From assembly GCA_947034895.1 (NCBI GenBank), contig OX344765.1, positions 2,795,001 through 2,859,000 of the forward strand: DNA of 64,000 bases. The letters run 5' to 3'. The first letter of the stretch is position 1. Each line of letters starts with the position of its first letter. The translations under genes were made by a program, and so were the position numbers. Below are positions 1 to 12,720 of the stretch, one piece after another. The notes under the pieces were generated by a model. The model saw only the letters and a program-made list of their open reading frames with translations, was not told where the DNA came from and ran no database searches. The stretch is from Rhytidiadelphus loreus. Its lineage: Eukaryota; Streptophyta; Bryopsida; Hypnales; Hylocomiaceae.

Positions 1-3000
1 ATGGGCTACGCTGCGACTATGCTTCCATGGTCAAATTCAGACCTCACGCCTCACGCACCAAACATGCCGTTACAAGAGGAACTATCCCCCGATGAAACAA
101 CAGGGCCACTGAACGTGCACAAAGACAAACCATTCCCACAACAGATAGTCAAAAAACAAACCCATGACAGCAGTCCAGGTGAGAGCCCTACTCTGCGAAG
201 AGCCGCCCGCATTCCTACCGAACCAGAGAACTGGTCAGCTGGCGGAGCGCTCCCCACTGTCCGCCACTCATCCAACCCTCCCACAGAGTCCATCCCAGGC
301 CTACTCGAACTGCCCAACCTTCCCTTGTCTCGGTCACCAGCATACCAATCATCCACCTTAACATCCACAACCCTTGGCTCCGCATCCCTCCCTTGGGGCT
401 TCATGTCATCCCAAACGTATTCCTCCTCTTCTTCATTCTGCCAGCTGCCCCTCCCTCCCACCTCACCTCCAGAGCCCCGATCCAACCTCGAGCCTCGAGA
501 ATCGACTCCTAACCCCACGCTATCAGGCCGCGTGGCACGGTTGTCCAACCCTAAACCTCGGACACCAGGACCCAGCCCACGCCCCACTGGACCTAGGCCC
601 CGACCCTCCGACCCCATGCCACGACCATCCATCCTCAGCCCTCTCCCTCCGGTCTCATGCCCAGGGTTGCGACCATCCACCATCCTGTAACCCCGTCCTT
701 CTCCACCTTCCGGTCCCATTCCTAGCCTATGCCCCCTCCCATCCGGACCCTCCACGATTCGGGGGTCCATCCTACGACCCCGCATTTCACCTCGTCCTCG
801 ACTGTCCGGATCCACCGACAAAGGAAACGCACCTCCTCTTCCCGGACCAGACGGACGACTGTACCCCTGCCCATCCGGACCCAACGGCCTCGGTCCAGAG
901 GATGTTCTCGGATCGTAGCCATTTCGACGAGGATATAGTTGTATCCGCTCATCAGGAACTCCATTGCCCTTACCAGCGTCCCCATCACGAATCCAGGCAC
1001 CGCTCTCTCCTTGATCCAGTCCGTCCAGGCTCTTCGAATTACCCAGGTCAGGCCGTACACCCCCTCGCCTCTCGAACTCATAATCGGGGTAATCTTTGGT
1101 GTAACCGCCATCACCAAAACGCTCGCGATTGAGGTTCCCCATCTGCCCCACAATTCACAACCCATCCGTTAAAGAACGCAGCCGACTTCGGCAAACCAAG
1201 AAAACCTCCACAACATCCGTCGTCAAGAAATAAAATGTTAGCAGGCTTGGCTAGCGCACGACAGAAGCGAGTCGAATTCCAGCAGAAAATGAGGCATGCA
1301 AACGAAGGAAAACGCCGAGGAGGAGCTTTCCGACGGCCAGATCATTGCTGAATCCGTACCGTAGACCTCTGCGTTTCCGACCACACCTTCGAATTCTCCC
1401 TCGGCGCAGCTCGGTCTTGCCTAGCTTGTCCATCGCCGTTGCGCTCCGCAGGTGCAACTCCATCAGCCTGTTTCAAAAGCACAGGACTGCACTCATCAAT
1501 GCAATAAAAAGGGGGAAAATAGACATCTATGACACCAGGAACACAAGAAAAACATCTGCCTACCGGAACTTTCCAGAGCAGGCAAGTTGCGATTGTGAAG
1601 TACATAAAGACTACGCATCCAGTATACATCAAATATGGGAAGTATGAAATGCAGACCCCGCGAGTTCTCGATTGTTGTAAAAGTTGACGTTGTTCCAAGT
1701 ACTTTGGATTCACGTGTATACCATGTCCAGGACGTACAGGAGGTTCCATGGCTCTGGAAGGCTGACTACCAGTTCCAGGTCCCACACGCTTTGGATTCAA
1801 CTGAAGCTCTGTCTCGATCGTTCGCAGAGGAACCGGCGGAAACACACCCCGCCAAGTCCAAAACAGATGCTGCATCGCCATATACAGACTGGGATCCACA
1901 TGCCTGTATGCTGTACAAAACACCTGCACACAGCACCGGATCCAAATTAAACAGACTGAAGGTGCACCTCACGACACACACCAAATCACACGACCAGCTC
2001 AACCGGTTCGGATCTGCTGCTCAAATGCCTGGCACAGGCCAAGCAGCTCCGTCCATAACACCGTACATCGACAATGGAACTTCACCAAAAGGTGACCGTT
2101 ACGTTGACCGACCGAGGATAATGTGCACGATGATCCCACACACCAGCGAGGAAAGTCCCAAGCGCATCCAACTGTCAAGCTCGTGACCAAAACCGCCGGC
2201 ACAAGACTCAACCGGTGATGGCGGTTCTCACGGAGTCGCACATGGCGGGGACAAGCGGGCAAAACGGTCCTGCGACGTGACAAACGTACCTCAACCCGTA
2301 ACCACCACCTCCTGTCCGTAAGCGACGTTATCCCAAGGACGCCATCGTACAAAAAAAAAACAGGAGACCAACACGACAAGCGATGGCTGACTGTGAAGAC
2401 GCAGGCACAAATTCTCTGTCGGCATGGACTTAATCAGACAGGCATAAATGGCCAATTATGTGTGGAGAGTACCTCGGGGAGTCGTGCAGCAAAATATTTC
2501 ACATAATCGCCTCCGATGTTCTTCACGATACTGTCCAGGAGGTACAATGACGGAAGCTTCTGCTCCTTTGGAACCTGGAAATCGGAAACCCACCACAGCC
2601 ATCAGAATAGAAACCGGATAATTTTCCGTGTCGGAGGATACCGACCACAGATTACGTGTCCGGACATAAAAGTGAAAGTGGAGGACCGCATGCGAGCGTT
2701 AGCGCCGGAATCAAAGTGCAGAGCCAAGGCACCGCCTGTGCAGAGAGCCAGGGACTCCATCAGAAATGATCGAGGTTCAGGACAAACCTGGACTGGATTT
2801 CCCACAAGCCCCTACCTCACGAACGAAACACTCGTTCGCGAGGACTGAAGAATCCTAACCCAGGGGCAACCGACGTCGGTGGTTTCATCAACTTCTAACG
2901 CTGAACGAAAAAACTACCATCTGGTCGACCAACTCGGAAAGAAAACATCACGGACGTTCCCGGGAACCCAAGGCTGACGAACTGTTCCATGGAAAACAAT

Positions 3001-3953
3001 TACTCGAGCTCTCACAAATGGCCACCACTAGTACAAAGGGAATCACCGAATCGCGGTGCCTCGTCAAGCAGAGAGAACTATCACCCACGAATTTTGAATC
3101 CGCAATCGGCCCTTCTGTGAACGAGGAAACAAGGAAACCACGAAAAATAGAAAGACACGCTGCTTTCGAAGCTTCCACGCCCCATTCTCGTACCCTGCGC
3201 TCTCGAAAACACCATTTCCAATCGACCAAAAAACTGCTTTCCTCCGGGCCTCCCTCCGCCAACTGCGATAACTCACGCCACAGTGGAAGAAGATGAAACT
3301 CACACCAGATTCATCCAATCCATGCTTCCAGGTACCTCCGAGAAAGTCAACCTACTAAACCCCCGACAGGAACCACCCTAAACCAGAACGACATTCCGGT
3401 GCATCCCAGTTCGGAGAAATACAAACCGCCGGTTCAGGCGAAAAAATGAGGTGTTCCACCAGGAACCCTAAACCACTCATCATGCCTGCCCGTCACTCTG
3501 CTCATTCTAGCTACACGAGCAGAACACGGACAAGGCCATTCTAGGTCGTCAAGGGTGGAGAAAAACTGAACCGAGCTGCGCTGCAGGACATACCGTAATA
3601 ATGTGGTCGCAAATGGCTTTCGTGATGCCATGAGCAGCGTGTGCATTCTCCCCGGCTATAATCGTCAAATTGGTGATGATGGGCTTCGAGTTGAAGGTCA
3701 ACTCCGCCAATGCGGACTTGTACTGCACGACGAGTTCCAGCAGCTCTTCTGCCGCGGAATCCTCCTCCTCTCGTTTTGTGCCCGGCCCTCTCATGGCTTG
3801 GCTGTTCTCCGCCTCCCTTTCCCTGTCGCCCATTGCGAGGCCGCCTACTCTTCTCGCTTCTCCGCCCTCCGCGACCAATTGCTTGGTCGGATAATTCCCA
3901 AGTTTTCTCAGCTCCCTCTCACGCTCCGCAAAAGAAACGCGAGCCATCCTCAT
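1..3953 (-). CDS. PCF11/PCFS-like pre-mRNA cleavage complex II protein, 3' end outside window
   Basis: Four exons read on the minus strand: 3953-3594, 2574-2473, 1923-1657 and 1142-219, all joined in phase 0 at GT-AG borders (the third donor, GTCTGC, is weak). Exon 1 holds the start of a CID domain ([19 protein letters not shown]), exon 2 its core ([17 protein letters not shown], then [11 protein letters not shown]), and exon 3 its end ([24 protein letters not shown]) followed by the [12 protein letters not shown] segment. Exon 4 is 308 residues of Gly/Arg/Asp-rich low-complexity sequence ending near an acidic [11 protein letters not shown] motif. These features are known from plant PCFS proteins, which bind the RNA polymerase II C-terminal repeat through the CID and act in cleavage and polyadenylation in the nucleus. 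Later exons would lie to the left of the window. ATG at 3953 ([12 protein letters not shown]) is the likely start; a second ATG lies at 3947. Family assignment is firm; paralogue identity is not determined. Confidence 0.88.
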
Positions 3954-5090
3954 GCTGCCTCCAAGTCGGACGCCATGGACGTCACCATGGTCTCCGTCGA
4001 CCCAGATTCCCAATCCTCGGAGGACCAATCCGCGCGCTTGTCCCGCTCAATTCTCACTCCCAGCCAAAATGTTTCTCCTCCGCTGCCATCGTGCAACTGT
4101 CCCGTCCACAACATTCTTGTCGCTCAAACGGTCCGACTCAGCTCCAACCTCGTCCGCGAAAAATAGGCTTGGCATTTCCCTGCACTCTCCCCCTCACATC
4201 GTCCTCTCCAGTTGATTCCTCGCCCAATCAACACTCAAAGCCGTCCATCCTTCCGCCTCTCGCATTCACTCCCCCGCACTGCACCGAATTCACGGAACGA
4301 CGCCAACGCCACGAGTGGCAGCGAGAGTCTCCCCGCGGCCCTGGTGAAACCCTAATTGGCACCATGTCCTGTCAAGAGTCATGTCCCTAATCTCATGCCC
4401 TAAAAAAGCATGACTTCATCCACACACGCCACTTTGCGAGCGCCCGCACGCCCCTCGCATCTCCACACCGCGTCTTATTTTTGTTGTTATTATTATTATT
4501 TTGCACACTCAGTACTCTACCCCATCGCTCCTGCCCTGCTGGGCTGCACTGAGCTCATCGTGTAACGCCAACCTCCTACACGCAGCGGAGAGGAACAGCG
4601 ACACACCGTTGCCAAACTCCGGTGAAAACGCAAAATGAGAGAAAAACGCGAACGTTGAAAGCCCAGCAGCACCTTCACCGCTGCGCTGTGACGCAGCGAC
4701 GAGGACAACGACGGAAGGGGAGACCGTTTGGAATGAAAATTGCCTTCCTACGAGGAGCGGCGACGCCCGGCGGGCGGTGAGGGTGATCAGGGGAGGCAGG
4801 CCGGAGTAGTGCCAACCTATTGAGGAAGCCCCTGCGGCGTGCTATACGTGCGGAAGCGGCTGCGGTATGGCTTTAGTTCCGCCTTGCGGCCGCGGCAGGC
4901 GGCGGTTGGAGGATAATATGCCCGTGGAAGGGAATGGTGGGCACGTGGTGACGTGGTTCATCCCAGGACTGCCGTGGGGTCCAAAAGATTATGAGTTTTT
5001 TGTAGTTCCTCGAAATTTCCAGACTATGGGAACATGGTTGCAGTATCAATCTAACACACTATAATGTGGTCAAAAGACTACCACATCAGA
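3954..5090. promoter_or_regulatory. Upstream region of the PCF11-like gene
   Basis: This 1.1-kb stretch lies 5' of the first coding exon of the minus-strand PCF11-like gene. It is GC-richer than the following 6 kb and has C/T-rich tracts, a short ATT repeat near 4487-4502 and several CG-rich blocks (4740-4910). It probably contains the 5' UTR and promoter. No TATA box or defined site could be assigned, and short open frames here do not look coding. Confidence 0.4.
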
Positions 5091-8000
5091 TAATATTAAT
5101 TAATTATTTTTTAAATTATTTTAAATTTAAAAATAGTATTTTTTTTATTTTTTTATTTTTTTAAACTCTATCAGTGCTACAATGGTCTTCAAACACGAGA
5201 ACAATCCTGAAACAATCTTTTAGAAGCGTCAAATCTTCCCTAACAATTTTATTCCTTGAATTAAAATTACTATGAGTTTTAGAAGCCCAAAATTGGTCTA
5301 AACCCATATCCAATGTATAGAGTCTTTCATAAGTGCTCATTCTGAGACTACTTCTTGTTGACTTTGGCACCCAAAATCAAGGATATGTGTCATGACACTA
5401 GTATATCCGTAGTGCTACCACAACCAAGAAATCTATTTGAAAATTGAGAAAGCAATGGCCAAAAAGTTGGCAATGATGTCTACAATAATGCTGCTTTTCA
5501 AGACCCACTACTAGTCATTGCATTTGCCGTTCACTGCCCATGAAGGATTCCTAGGGCCACATTCGCACATTTAATATCCTATCAATCTTCCCGCCTATAG
5601 CCAACACTACCATGATCCGGGCCATGATCCTACAACATTGCAATGACTCCATGAACTTGCTACGATGGCATCTCTGTTGAAGCCAATGCCTGTAGTGTGC
5701 ACGTTGAAGGTCACAAAGATAGTGGGTAGAGTGGTGGTGAGAAGTATGTTGTGGAAATTATATAGGAAAATGTTGGTTGTAGTATAGATGGCAATGTAGA
5801 GTGCAGAGGGGTGACAAATTGTTGGTAAAGATGCACCGTGTGCTATGAAGACAAGTTGAAGGGCACAAATGGTGTTGTGCTTGAAAAAGAGAATCCTAGC
5901 ACGGAACGCAATTAGCTCACATCACCTTCTAATTGCAATGGAAGTGCTTGTTGCCCCCTACCCTCTTTGTTGCTTGTAACACCTTATGTTGCTACATGTT
6001 GAGGCAATCTACTCTTCTCCTCACTTTCTCTACTTCACATTGAGCCCGAGCTTCCTCGCGTTCGAGAGCCTTCACTACAGCCACACCCTTGTTCCTTGTC
6101 ATTTGTTTTCTTCTCTTTCTATTGTTTTCTATTGCTTTCCTACTCTTCTACTCCTCTTTCTCTTGCCAAAGTTGTTCTTTGTCCTACGTTGCATCAATCT
6201 TGATTTGTCTCAAGTCTTCTATGGCATTGATGTAGTCATTGGATGTTCTTTGTAAAATCAAAAATAAGATCCCAATGCTTCTTGCTTACTTGTGGTATGA
6301 TTGATGGCAAGGTGAAGAAGTACATATTAGAGTCGACGTCTTTAACATTTGCATCCAAGCCTCCGATCTCCTCTACCAACTCCAAATGAGAGGCATCTAT
6401 ATCGACAAAAAAGTGCTCAATGCCATGTCATTATTTCTCAAAAAAAATTGTAGCAATGTCTTCAAATCCAAATGAGTGTTCCTACCCATCTTGTTCCACA
6501 TCAAACCTTATGCTTTGTTTATTCTCATCATGCACATTGTCATTGTCTAGTGCTTGCAGTGGTTTACCCTACAAAGATCGGGTTGGTTCATCCTTTTGTG
6601 ACATATGCCTATAAACTTGTGATGGCTTGAATTGCCACTAGACAATATAGGTTCAAGGACAAAATTCTTGTGGCCCTAAAACTGTTTTTAATATTTGTTT
6701 CAAATAAAACTTTCCTTAGAATTAGTAATATCCAATGGGTCAATGTCATAAGATGAGATCCGGGGGGGTTGGAGGGTCGTTTTAGGCCTGTTCCTAGCTT
6801 CGTTCTCCCTAGTCTCATTGAATGCCAGTGTCAGATATTTCTTTTTTCAAAAAAAAAATGGAAAATGGAAAATCCTTAAAATGAAAAACAAAGTTTTTTT
6901 ATTTTTTTTTATTTTTTCAAAAAAAGTAACTTGGCAATCACTTGGCCAAGTCAGCGTAGCTTGCAATCGGCAGGTTTCGGCGGGTTTCCAGATGGGAACT
7001 CGCAGCCCTCCAGAGTAGCAAAAAAACATATAATGCTTTTTTGAGGTTATCTCTTTCAAGTTTCTACTACTCGAGTATTCACGGTGGGCAGCTTGAAAAT
7101 ATTGTTTGAATGGCTTAAAGATGTTGCAATTAAGTGGTTTTAGGGCATGTTGGATATGCGACAAGATTTCTTTTAGTGATTGTCCTCTTCACTTGATTTC
7201 GCTTGAGCAACCACCTCTAGGGTTATGTAACTATCACTATAAGAAATGTGTGTTTTATGTGACGTTTTCATAATTTTAGGAGATGGATTTTATTGGACCT
7301 CCAATAAAACAACTTGTGTTTTATTTGAATGTCATATGTCCATCCAATATCAATAAGTGTCATCACTCAAGTGAGATGCCTACTAATCTCTCTACACTTT
7401 TGATGAAATGTAAAATCCAAACTGAGAATAAGTAGGAAGTCATCCATGCTTTCTCTTGCATTGCTATAGTGGCTCCCGGCTCACAACATTGAATGTAATT
7501 CTTTTAAAAAGCATTTTCCATGAAAAAAGTAAAAGGAAGGAATGGCTATTCTAGTCACATTCATGCAAACTAGGACTAACCACTATTCCCTTTTTTCAGG
7601 CACATCCAAGTGCATGCAACATGTACCTCTGTGAGCAAAAACAAGTGCCCTACCATTCCTCTCTACTTGCACCCCCAATTCATCGCAATTCTAGATTTTG
7701 TCTGTAGAATAGGAATGCAATTTCTATAGTACTTCTTCCATCCCAAAATGATGTTTAATATTGGCATGGATTTGTTGTCCCAAAAAAATCCTCATGGTGT
7801 AATATGGCAGGAAGGGTCCAAAAATGAAGTCTTGCTTTAGTATAGATTAGTAATTTATTTTAAACCTTGTTGAAGCTAGCTCCATCTCCCTTCCAAATTA
7901 GCCCCATCCCACTTCCAATCAAAAACCAGAACGGCTAGAACTTGGTTCCCTTCCCAAACGCCTCATCTAATTTAGACATATTGTATGTAAGTGCTGTGTA

Positions 8001-11000
8001 TACTCATTGATCCACCTAATTTAAGCATATTGCATGCCCTACCTAAAAATCATCTCATAATACTCAAATCATAGCCCATTAGCACAAAAACAAGAAAGGC
8101 AACCCACTACAACATAAGAATTACACCATGTTGGGCAAATCCATAACCAATGGTGCTCCCTCACAAGGTCCCAAAATTGCACGTTTAGCATCCAAAACTA
8201 TATTTTTGAAAACTAATCCAAAACTAAAATTTCTAAAATGATATATAAGAGAGTATTGAACTCTACTTGAAAATTAAAACAGATTAAAAAAATTATTATT
8301 TTCAAGCTTAATCCAAAATATTTTGTCTAACATCATGAAGATCATTTTGGGACAAAGATAGTACAGTAAAAGGAATGTTCTTAGAGTATTACCACTAGGC
8401 TACCAAACCAATGTGACTAGTAGTTGGGTTGACATTAGAATAACCTTGTTCATTGTCATAGCTTCATGGCTCACTTTTGACCCCATTCCAGCCTAATGAA
8501 CCAACCTACACCCTGATAAACCGTCCCTAATAGGCCAATAATTCCAAACACTAACTATTTTTGCAAGCCTTTTAAAAGTTTGCACCATACTATAATACAA
8601 AGCACATGAATACTTGCCCTCGTGGACTACATATTACAGTGACATGTTGACATTTTTGTCTTTTTGTCAACTTAATTAACCTGCTATTCTACTTCTTTGT
8701 TGCCCTAATGATCGAGTGTAGATGATGTTTATTGAGTTTGTATCATCTCATGGCATAATCTTGTCTTACTATCTTACTGAAGATGCTCTTAGGGTCACTT
8801 TACACCTAGAGCCTAGGCCAATTTATTGTATAAGAAGCTTGAAATCTTCACTTGTCATAGGCCCAAAGGCTAAAATTGGCCCGAATTCCTTTACACCTAG
8901 AAGCTAGGCTAATTTGGTGGACTAAAAATTTTAAGTGAAAAAGACATGACTTGACATGGCTGAGCTCACTAAATTGGAAGCATAAAAAATAGAAGATCAC
9001 TTCTTGGCCTAAGGATCTGTAATCTAGCCGTTTTGCCTTTTCTCACAAAATTAAGGAAAACAATATTATAGAAGTTCTTGTAGAGAAAGGTTTATGCAGT
9101 CTATCATTTACATGACTAAAGTCGCTTTTCAAATAGAATAATACTTAAAACTTGAAAATACCTTATTTTAGTCCTGTAATTCACAAACACTCTTATTCCC
9201 AGGGATTTGAATTTCATTCTTAGTCTTTTATCAATGTATGCAGACACAATGTTGCACCCTATTACCATGTGAAATCCCTAAATATCGACAGGGAAGCTTG
9301 TAACACCAAACCTACGTTGAATTCTTCCTAAATTCAATTTGCAATTTCAATCTTATTTGTAATTTCTTGTTTTCTCACTTCAAGAAGGTTTCGATGATGG
9401 ATTGCGACAACCTAGAGACAACCAAATTTTGATTTACACAAGAATCCAAATCTCAAGCCAAATCAAAGATTCTACTTCATCGCCAAATTTCAAGAATTTT
9501 TATTTTTGGTTGATTTCTTCAAAAATTTGTTTCTGATTTATACTTGCCTACTCAATTTCAATCTATTCAATCCTCTCCGGTAACAAATTGATATACATTT
9601 TTGAAATTTCAATCTTTGGGAAGAAGCCAAATCGGATGCATGTGAATTCTCAAGTTGGCACTTGGAACTCTGAACTTATTTTTCGCGATTTTTTGTTAGT
9701 TTTTATATGAAAAAACACATAAAAAATAGAGTTATTGAGAGTTTTGGTAGAAGTCCCTACCAAAGTAGTGAGGAATGGCCTTAAATGCATGAAACATGTA
9801 AAACTTTACATTTTCACTAATTTTAGGTCTTATTAGTGAAATTAGGTAGTTAGTTAGTAATTTCGAGCAAAGAAAGGATTTGAGAGTTAGCCAGTCCTAG
9901 TGTCTTGTTTGTATATTACAGCATCTATAAATACACATATAACAAACTAGCTAAATAATAGAGTCTAGTCAGAGTCAGTCAAAATTCAACTCGAAAGAGT
10001 TAGATTTGTTGTTTGTAGGTAATTTTGAGAATAAAGTCATTTACAATTCAAAATGAAGGAAAAGGTAATTGGAGCATACAAAGAGGTTCTTTTTTAGGTC
10101 AGAGCATACCAGAAGGTCAAATCAAAGTCCAATCATCCAAGAATCCCCCAGTATCAAGAATAATTTTCACCCCTAGTGGAAATTATTAAAGAATTGTTAA
10201 AAATAGCATCCTTATTGGAGATTTGGTTTTGCCCTTAGTTAATGGACATCTTGTAGAAGAATGCCCAAAAATTTCGGGATTTTACAAAACTCCACGATGA
10301 CTCCATGGAAAGTCAACCGCTTGAAAATGCATTTGTAAATTCCTAGAAATTACAAATGTCACGGTAAAATCTCACTAAAAATTAGGATAGTGTTTTGTGT
10401 GCCAATAAAGAGCTCTGTCAAGTTTGAAGACATTCCGACATTCCCAAATACTAGAATTAGGATTGACAACAAATTTTACAAGAATTTACAACTTGGCGGC
10501 GGGTTGACCAGCGTACCAGGAGCTAACGGCGTCTAAATGGAGCAATTCAAGGGTCAATTCTTACTCCTATGAATATTTGAAATCACCTTGGCCAGATAGT
10601 TTCATCAAAAAGCGCAAACTCCAAAAGTTATATTTTTTTACTTTTGTTCAGAGTTATCGTGATTAAATTTGCGCTTAAAAACGGATGAGGAGGCAGGGGT
10701 AAAGGGTCCTTTAGGCTAATTGGGGTCTTCTGAACACGATGGCGCAGTTTGTTTTCAGTGTTGAGTTGTCCCTAAAAAAAATAGTTTCTTTCTATTTTCT
10801 TGTACTTTGAAGGTTCGGAGGGCCCCTTCAAAAATTTCTTTTCTTTTCTTGTTTGAATTTGGAGGCTTCAAGCCCCAAAACTTTAATTTTCAAGAGTTTA
10901 TGAGGAGGAGATCCCCTAATTCTATTTTTGTTTGAGTTAACTAATTTCTTTCTTGAATTTGGAGGCTTTGAGCCCCAAAACTTTGATAACCACTTTAGAA

Positions 11001-11276
11001 AAACTTATCAAGTGCAACAACTCATGTTTTAACTTTCAAATTTACTAATGGGGATATAACAACTTTGGATGGCAACCATAATCATTGTAAGATAACTCAA
11101 CTTATGACAAGCCAACTTTAGATCAACTTAATGCAAGTCCAAAAATTCTTTAGCTATACATGTATCTTCTAAAATTTACTTTACAAGAATTTTTCACCTA
11201 CATTAAATTGGTCCAAAGTTGGCCTGTCATAGGCTAAATTACCTTACATCCCAACGATGCAGAGTTAACTTTTGTA
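5091..11276. other. AT-rich intergenic DNA, no recognisable gene
   Basis: About 6 kb of AT-rich sequence with poly-A/T runs and no long conserved open frame. Small repeats seen are a near-identical 26-bp direct repeat beginning TTTACACCTAGA (about 8799 and 8890, 91 bp apart) and two copies of a segment containing TTTGAATTTGGAGGCTT (about 10852 and 10952). These look like debris of old repeats. I see no RNA gene and no protein-family motif. Confidence 0.5.
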
Positions 11277-11284
11277 GTATGGGA

Positions 11285-11654
11285 CAGGATTGTACACTGC
11301 GACACCGCGACACCACGACAAACAAACGTCATACGACATCCAATAGAGCCCTCGAGATGTCAAGTTGACTAAACATCAAGTTGACTTTAAAAAAAATCCT
11401 CCTTTGTATACGATTTTGACATATTCAAGTCTCATTTTTATAAAGTGTCTCAATTTAATTAATACACATAAGTGATATAACATTTTAAATTCAGGTTCAT
11501 AATTATAGTGAGATTTTAAAGTTTTTTTGGCTGTGAAAATGGCCCTACTCGACAACATGTCTAGTAAACTCGACACTTAGTGACACGCGATATGCGATGT
11601 CAGACGTCATACACAACGCCAAAACTCAAAAATATGTCAGATAAGACAACCTTG
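11285..11654. mobile_element. 370-bp non-autonomous hAT element (MITE)
   Basis: The left end begins CAGGATTGTAC and the right end finishes GACAACCTTG, giving imperfect terminal inverted repeats of the hAT type. Direct repeats GTATGGGA (11277-11284) and GTATGGCA (11655-11662) flank it, an 8-bp target duplication with one mismatch. Read inward from the right end, the sequence (CAAGGTTGTCTTATCTGACA and beyond) matches the left end of the 26-kb hAT element at 28598 for about 35 bases. Both also contain CG-rich motifs of the GACATCGC/GTCGCATGTCG type. It is therefore a short relative of that element, probably mobilised by the same transposase. It has no coding capacity. Confidence 0.82.
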
Positions 11655-12484
11655 GTATGGCAGCAATGGTAATAAATGAGGGAATAAAGGTTATGCCAAG
11701 TAGCACTAGGTCTTGTGATCTTTTTAACAACCTTTTTCATTACTAGATATTGCAAAGTGATTTAGATCTAGTTTGGAATGTTCCTGAACTTGAAAGTGAG
11801 ATTCTTGTGATTGCCACAAATAAAATTAAATGCATGGAGCCATAGAAGTAGAGTATAAAAATCACAAACAAGCTTCTTGGATTAAAATTTAACATGGATG
11901 ATTGTCGTACTAATACAATAAAAGAAAATGCAAATAAGGTAGTACAACATCAACTAGAGTTTAGAGAGTTGCAAAGGCAATATTTGAATAGATGATGCAG
12001 GTAGGTTATTCATATTTACTTGTTCTAGTTTTCCACGTGTGTTAATTTGGATTGTTTCCATTGTTTGAATATTGTAATGGGTTAACAATATTTTTTTGCA
12101 ACTCACTATTGCATTGCTAATTCATGAACAAGCTATTGGAATTTCTAAAGGCTATGTTGAGTATGAAAACTCGGAGGCAACATACATTATCTTGAAAGAA
12201 AGTTGGATGGTTGTCAATCAGTATTCAAGTTTAATTAAGGGAGGGCAATAAAAGATGTAGACTTATATCAAGACATTGAAATACAATAGCTCAGACTAGA
12301 ATGAAATATTCAAATTTTGAGAAGGGAGATTACGAAGATTAAAAGATGTAGCACTATTGTTCACAAACAATCTGTGGAGTGAAAAAAGGTCAAAGTTTCT
12401 CATTGTACCCAAAACAAACACCCCATTCAGCATTGACAAACAACCTTGATTTAAACACTACTACCTTACACCTGAATGAGGATT

Positions 12485-12720
12485 TTCGAGCTACTATCCG
12501 AACCCCCCATTTTCGGTCAAACCAAAAAAAAAAAAAAAAGTTTTTTTTTTTTTTTTTTTCAATTTTTTTTTTCGGGTACCAAAAATGGAGGTACCACCAG
12601 GTAGCTCGAAAACCCTAGTCGGGTCCGACTAAGGTTTTCGATCTACCAGCTGGACCCCCTATTTTCAGTCAAAAAAAAAAAAAAATTTTTTTTTTTTTTT
12701 TTCAAGTCTTTTTTTGGGGC
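12485..12720. repeat. Foldback repeat with poly-A/poly-T tracts
   Basis: The segment has long A and T runs (12524-12560 and 12671-12703) flanked by related blocks with a GGTTTTCGAGCTAC-like core in both orientations (about 12480, 12597 and 12630), together with CCCCCCATTTTCGGTCAAA-like copies. It can fold back on itself. Origin unknown; it may be a small palindromic element or a replication-slippage product. Confidence 0.45.

Noticed and set aside
1..1172. Long open frames on the plus strand (1-690, 374-1132)
   Set aside because: They lie antisense to the Gly/Arg-rich exon 4 of the PCF11-like gene and have Pro/Ser low-complexity composition caused by its codon bias.
4867..5064. Small plus-strand frame starting MALVPPCGRGRRR
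   Set aside because: No conserved motif, no neighbouring coding exon, and it runs into an AT-rich spacer.
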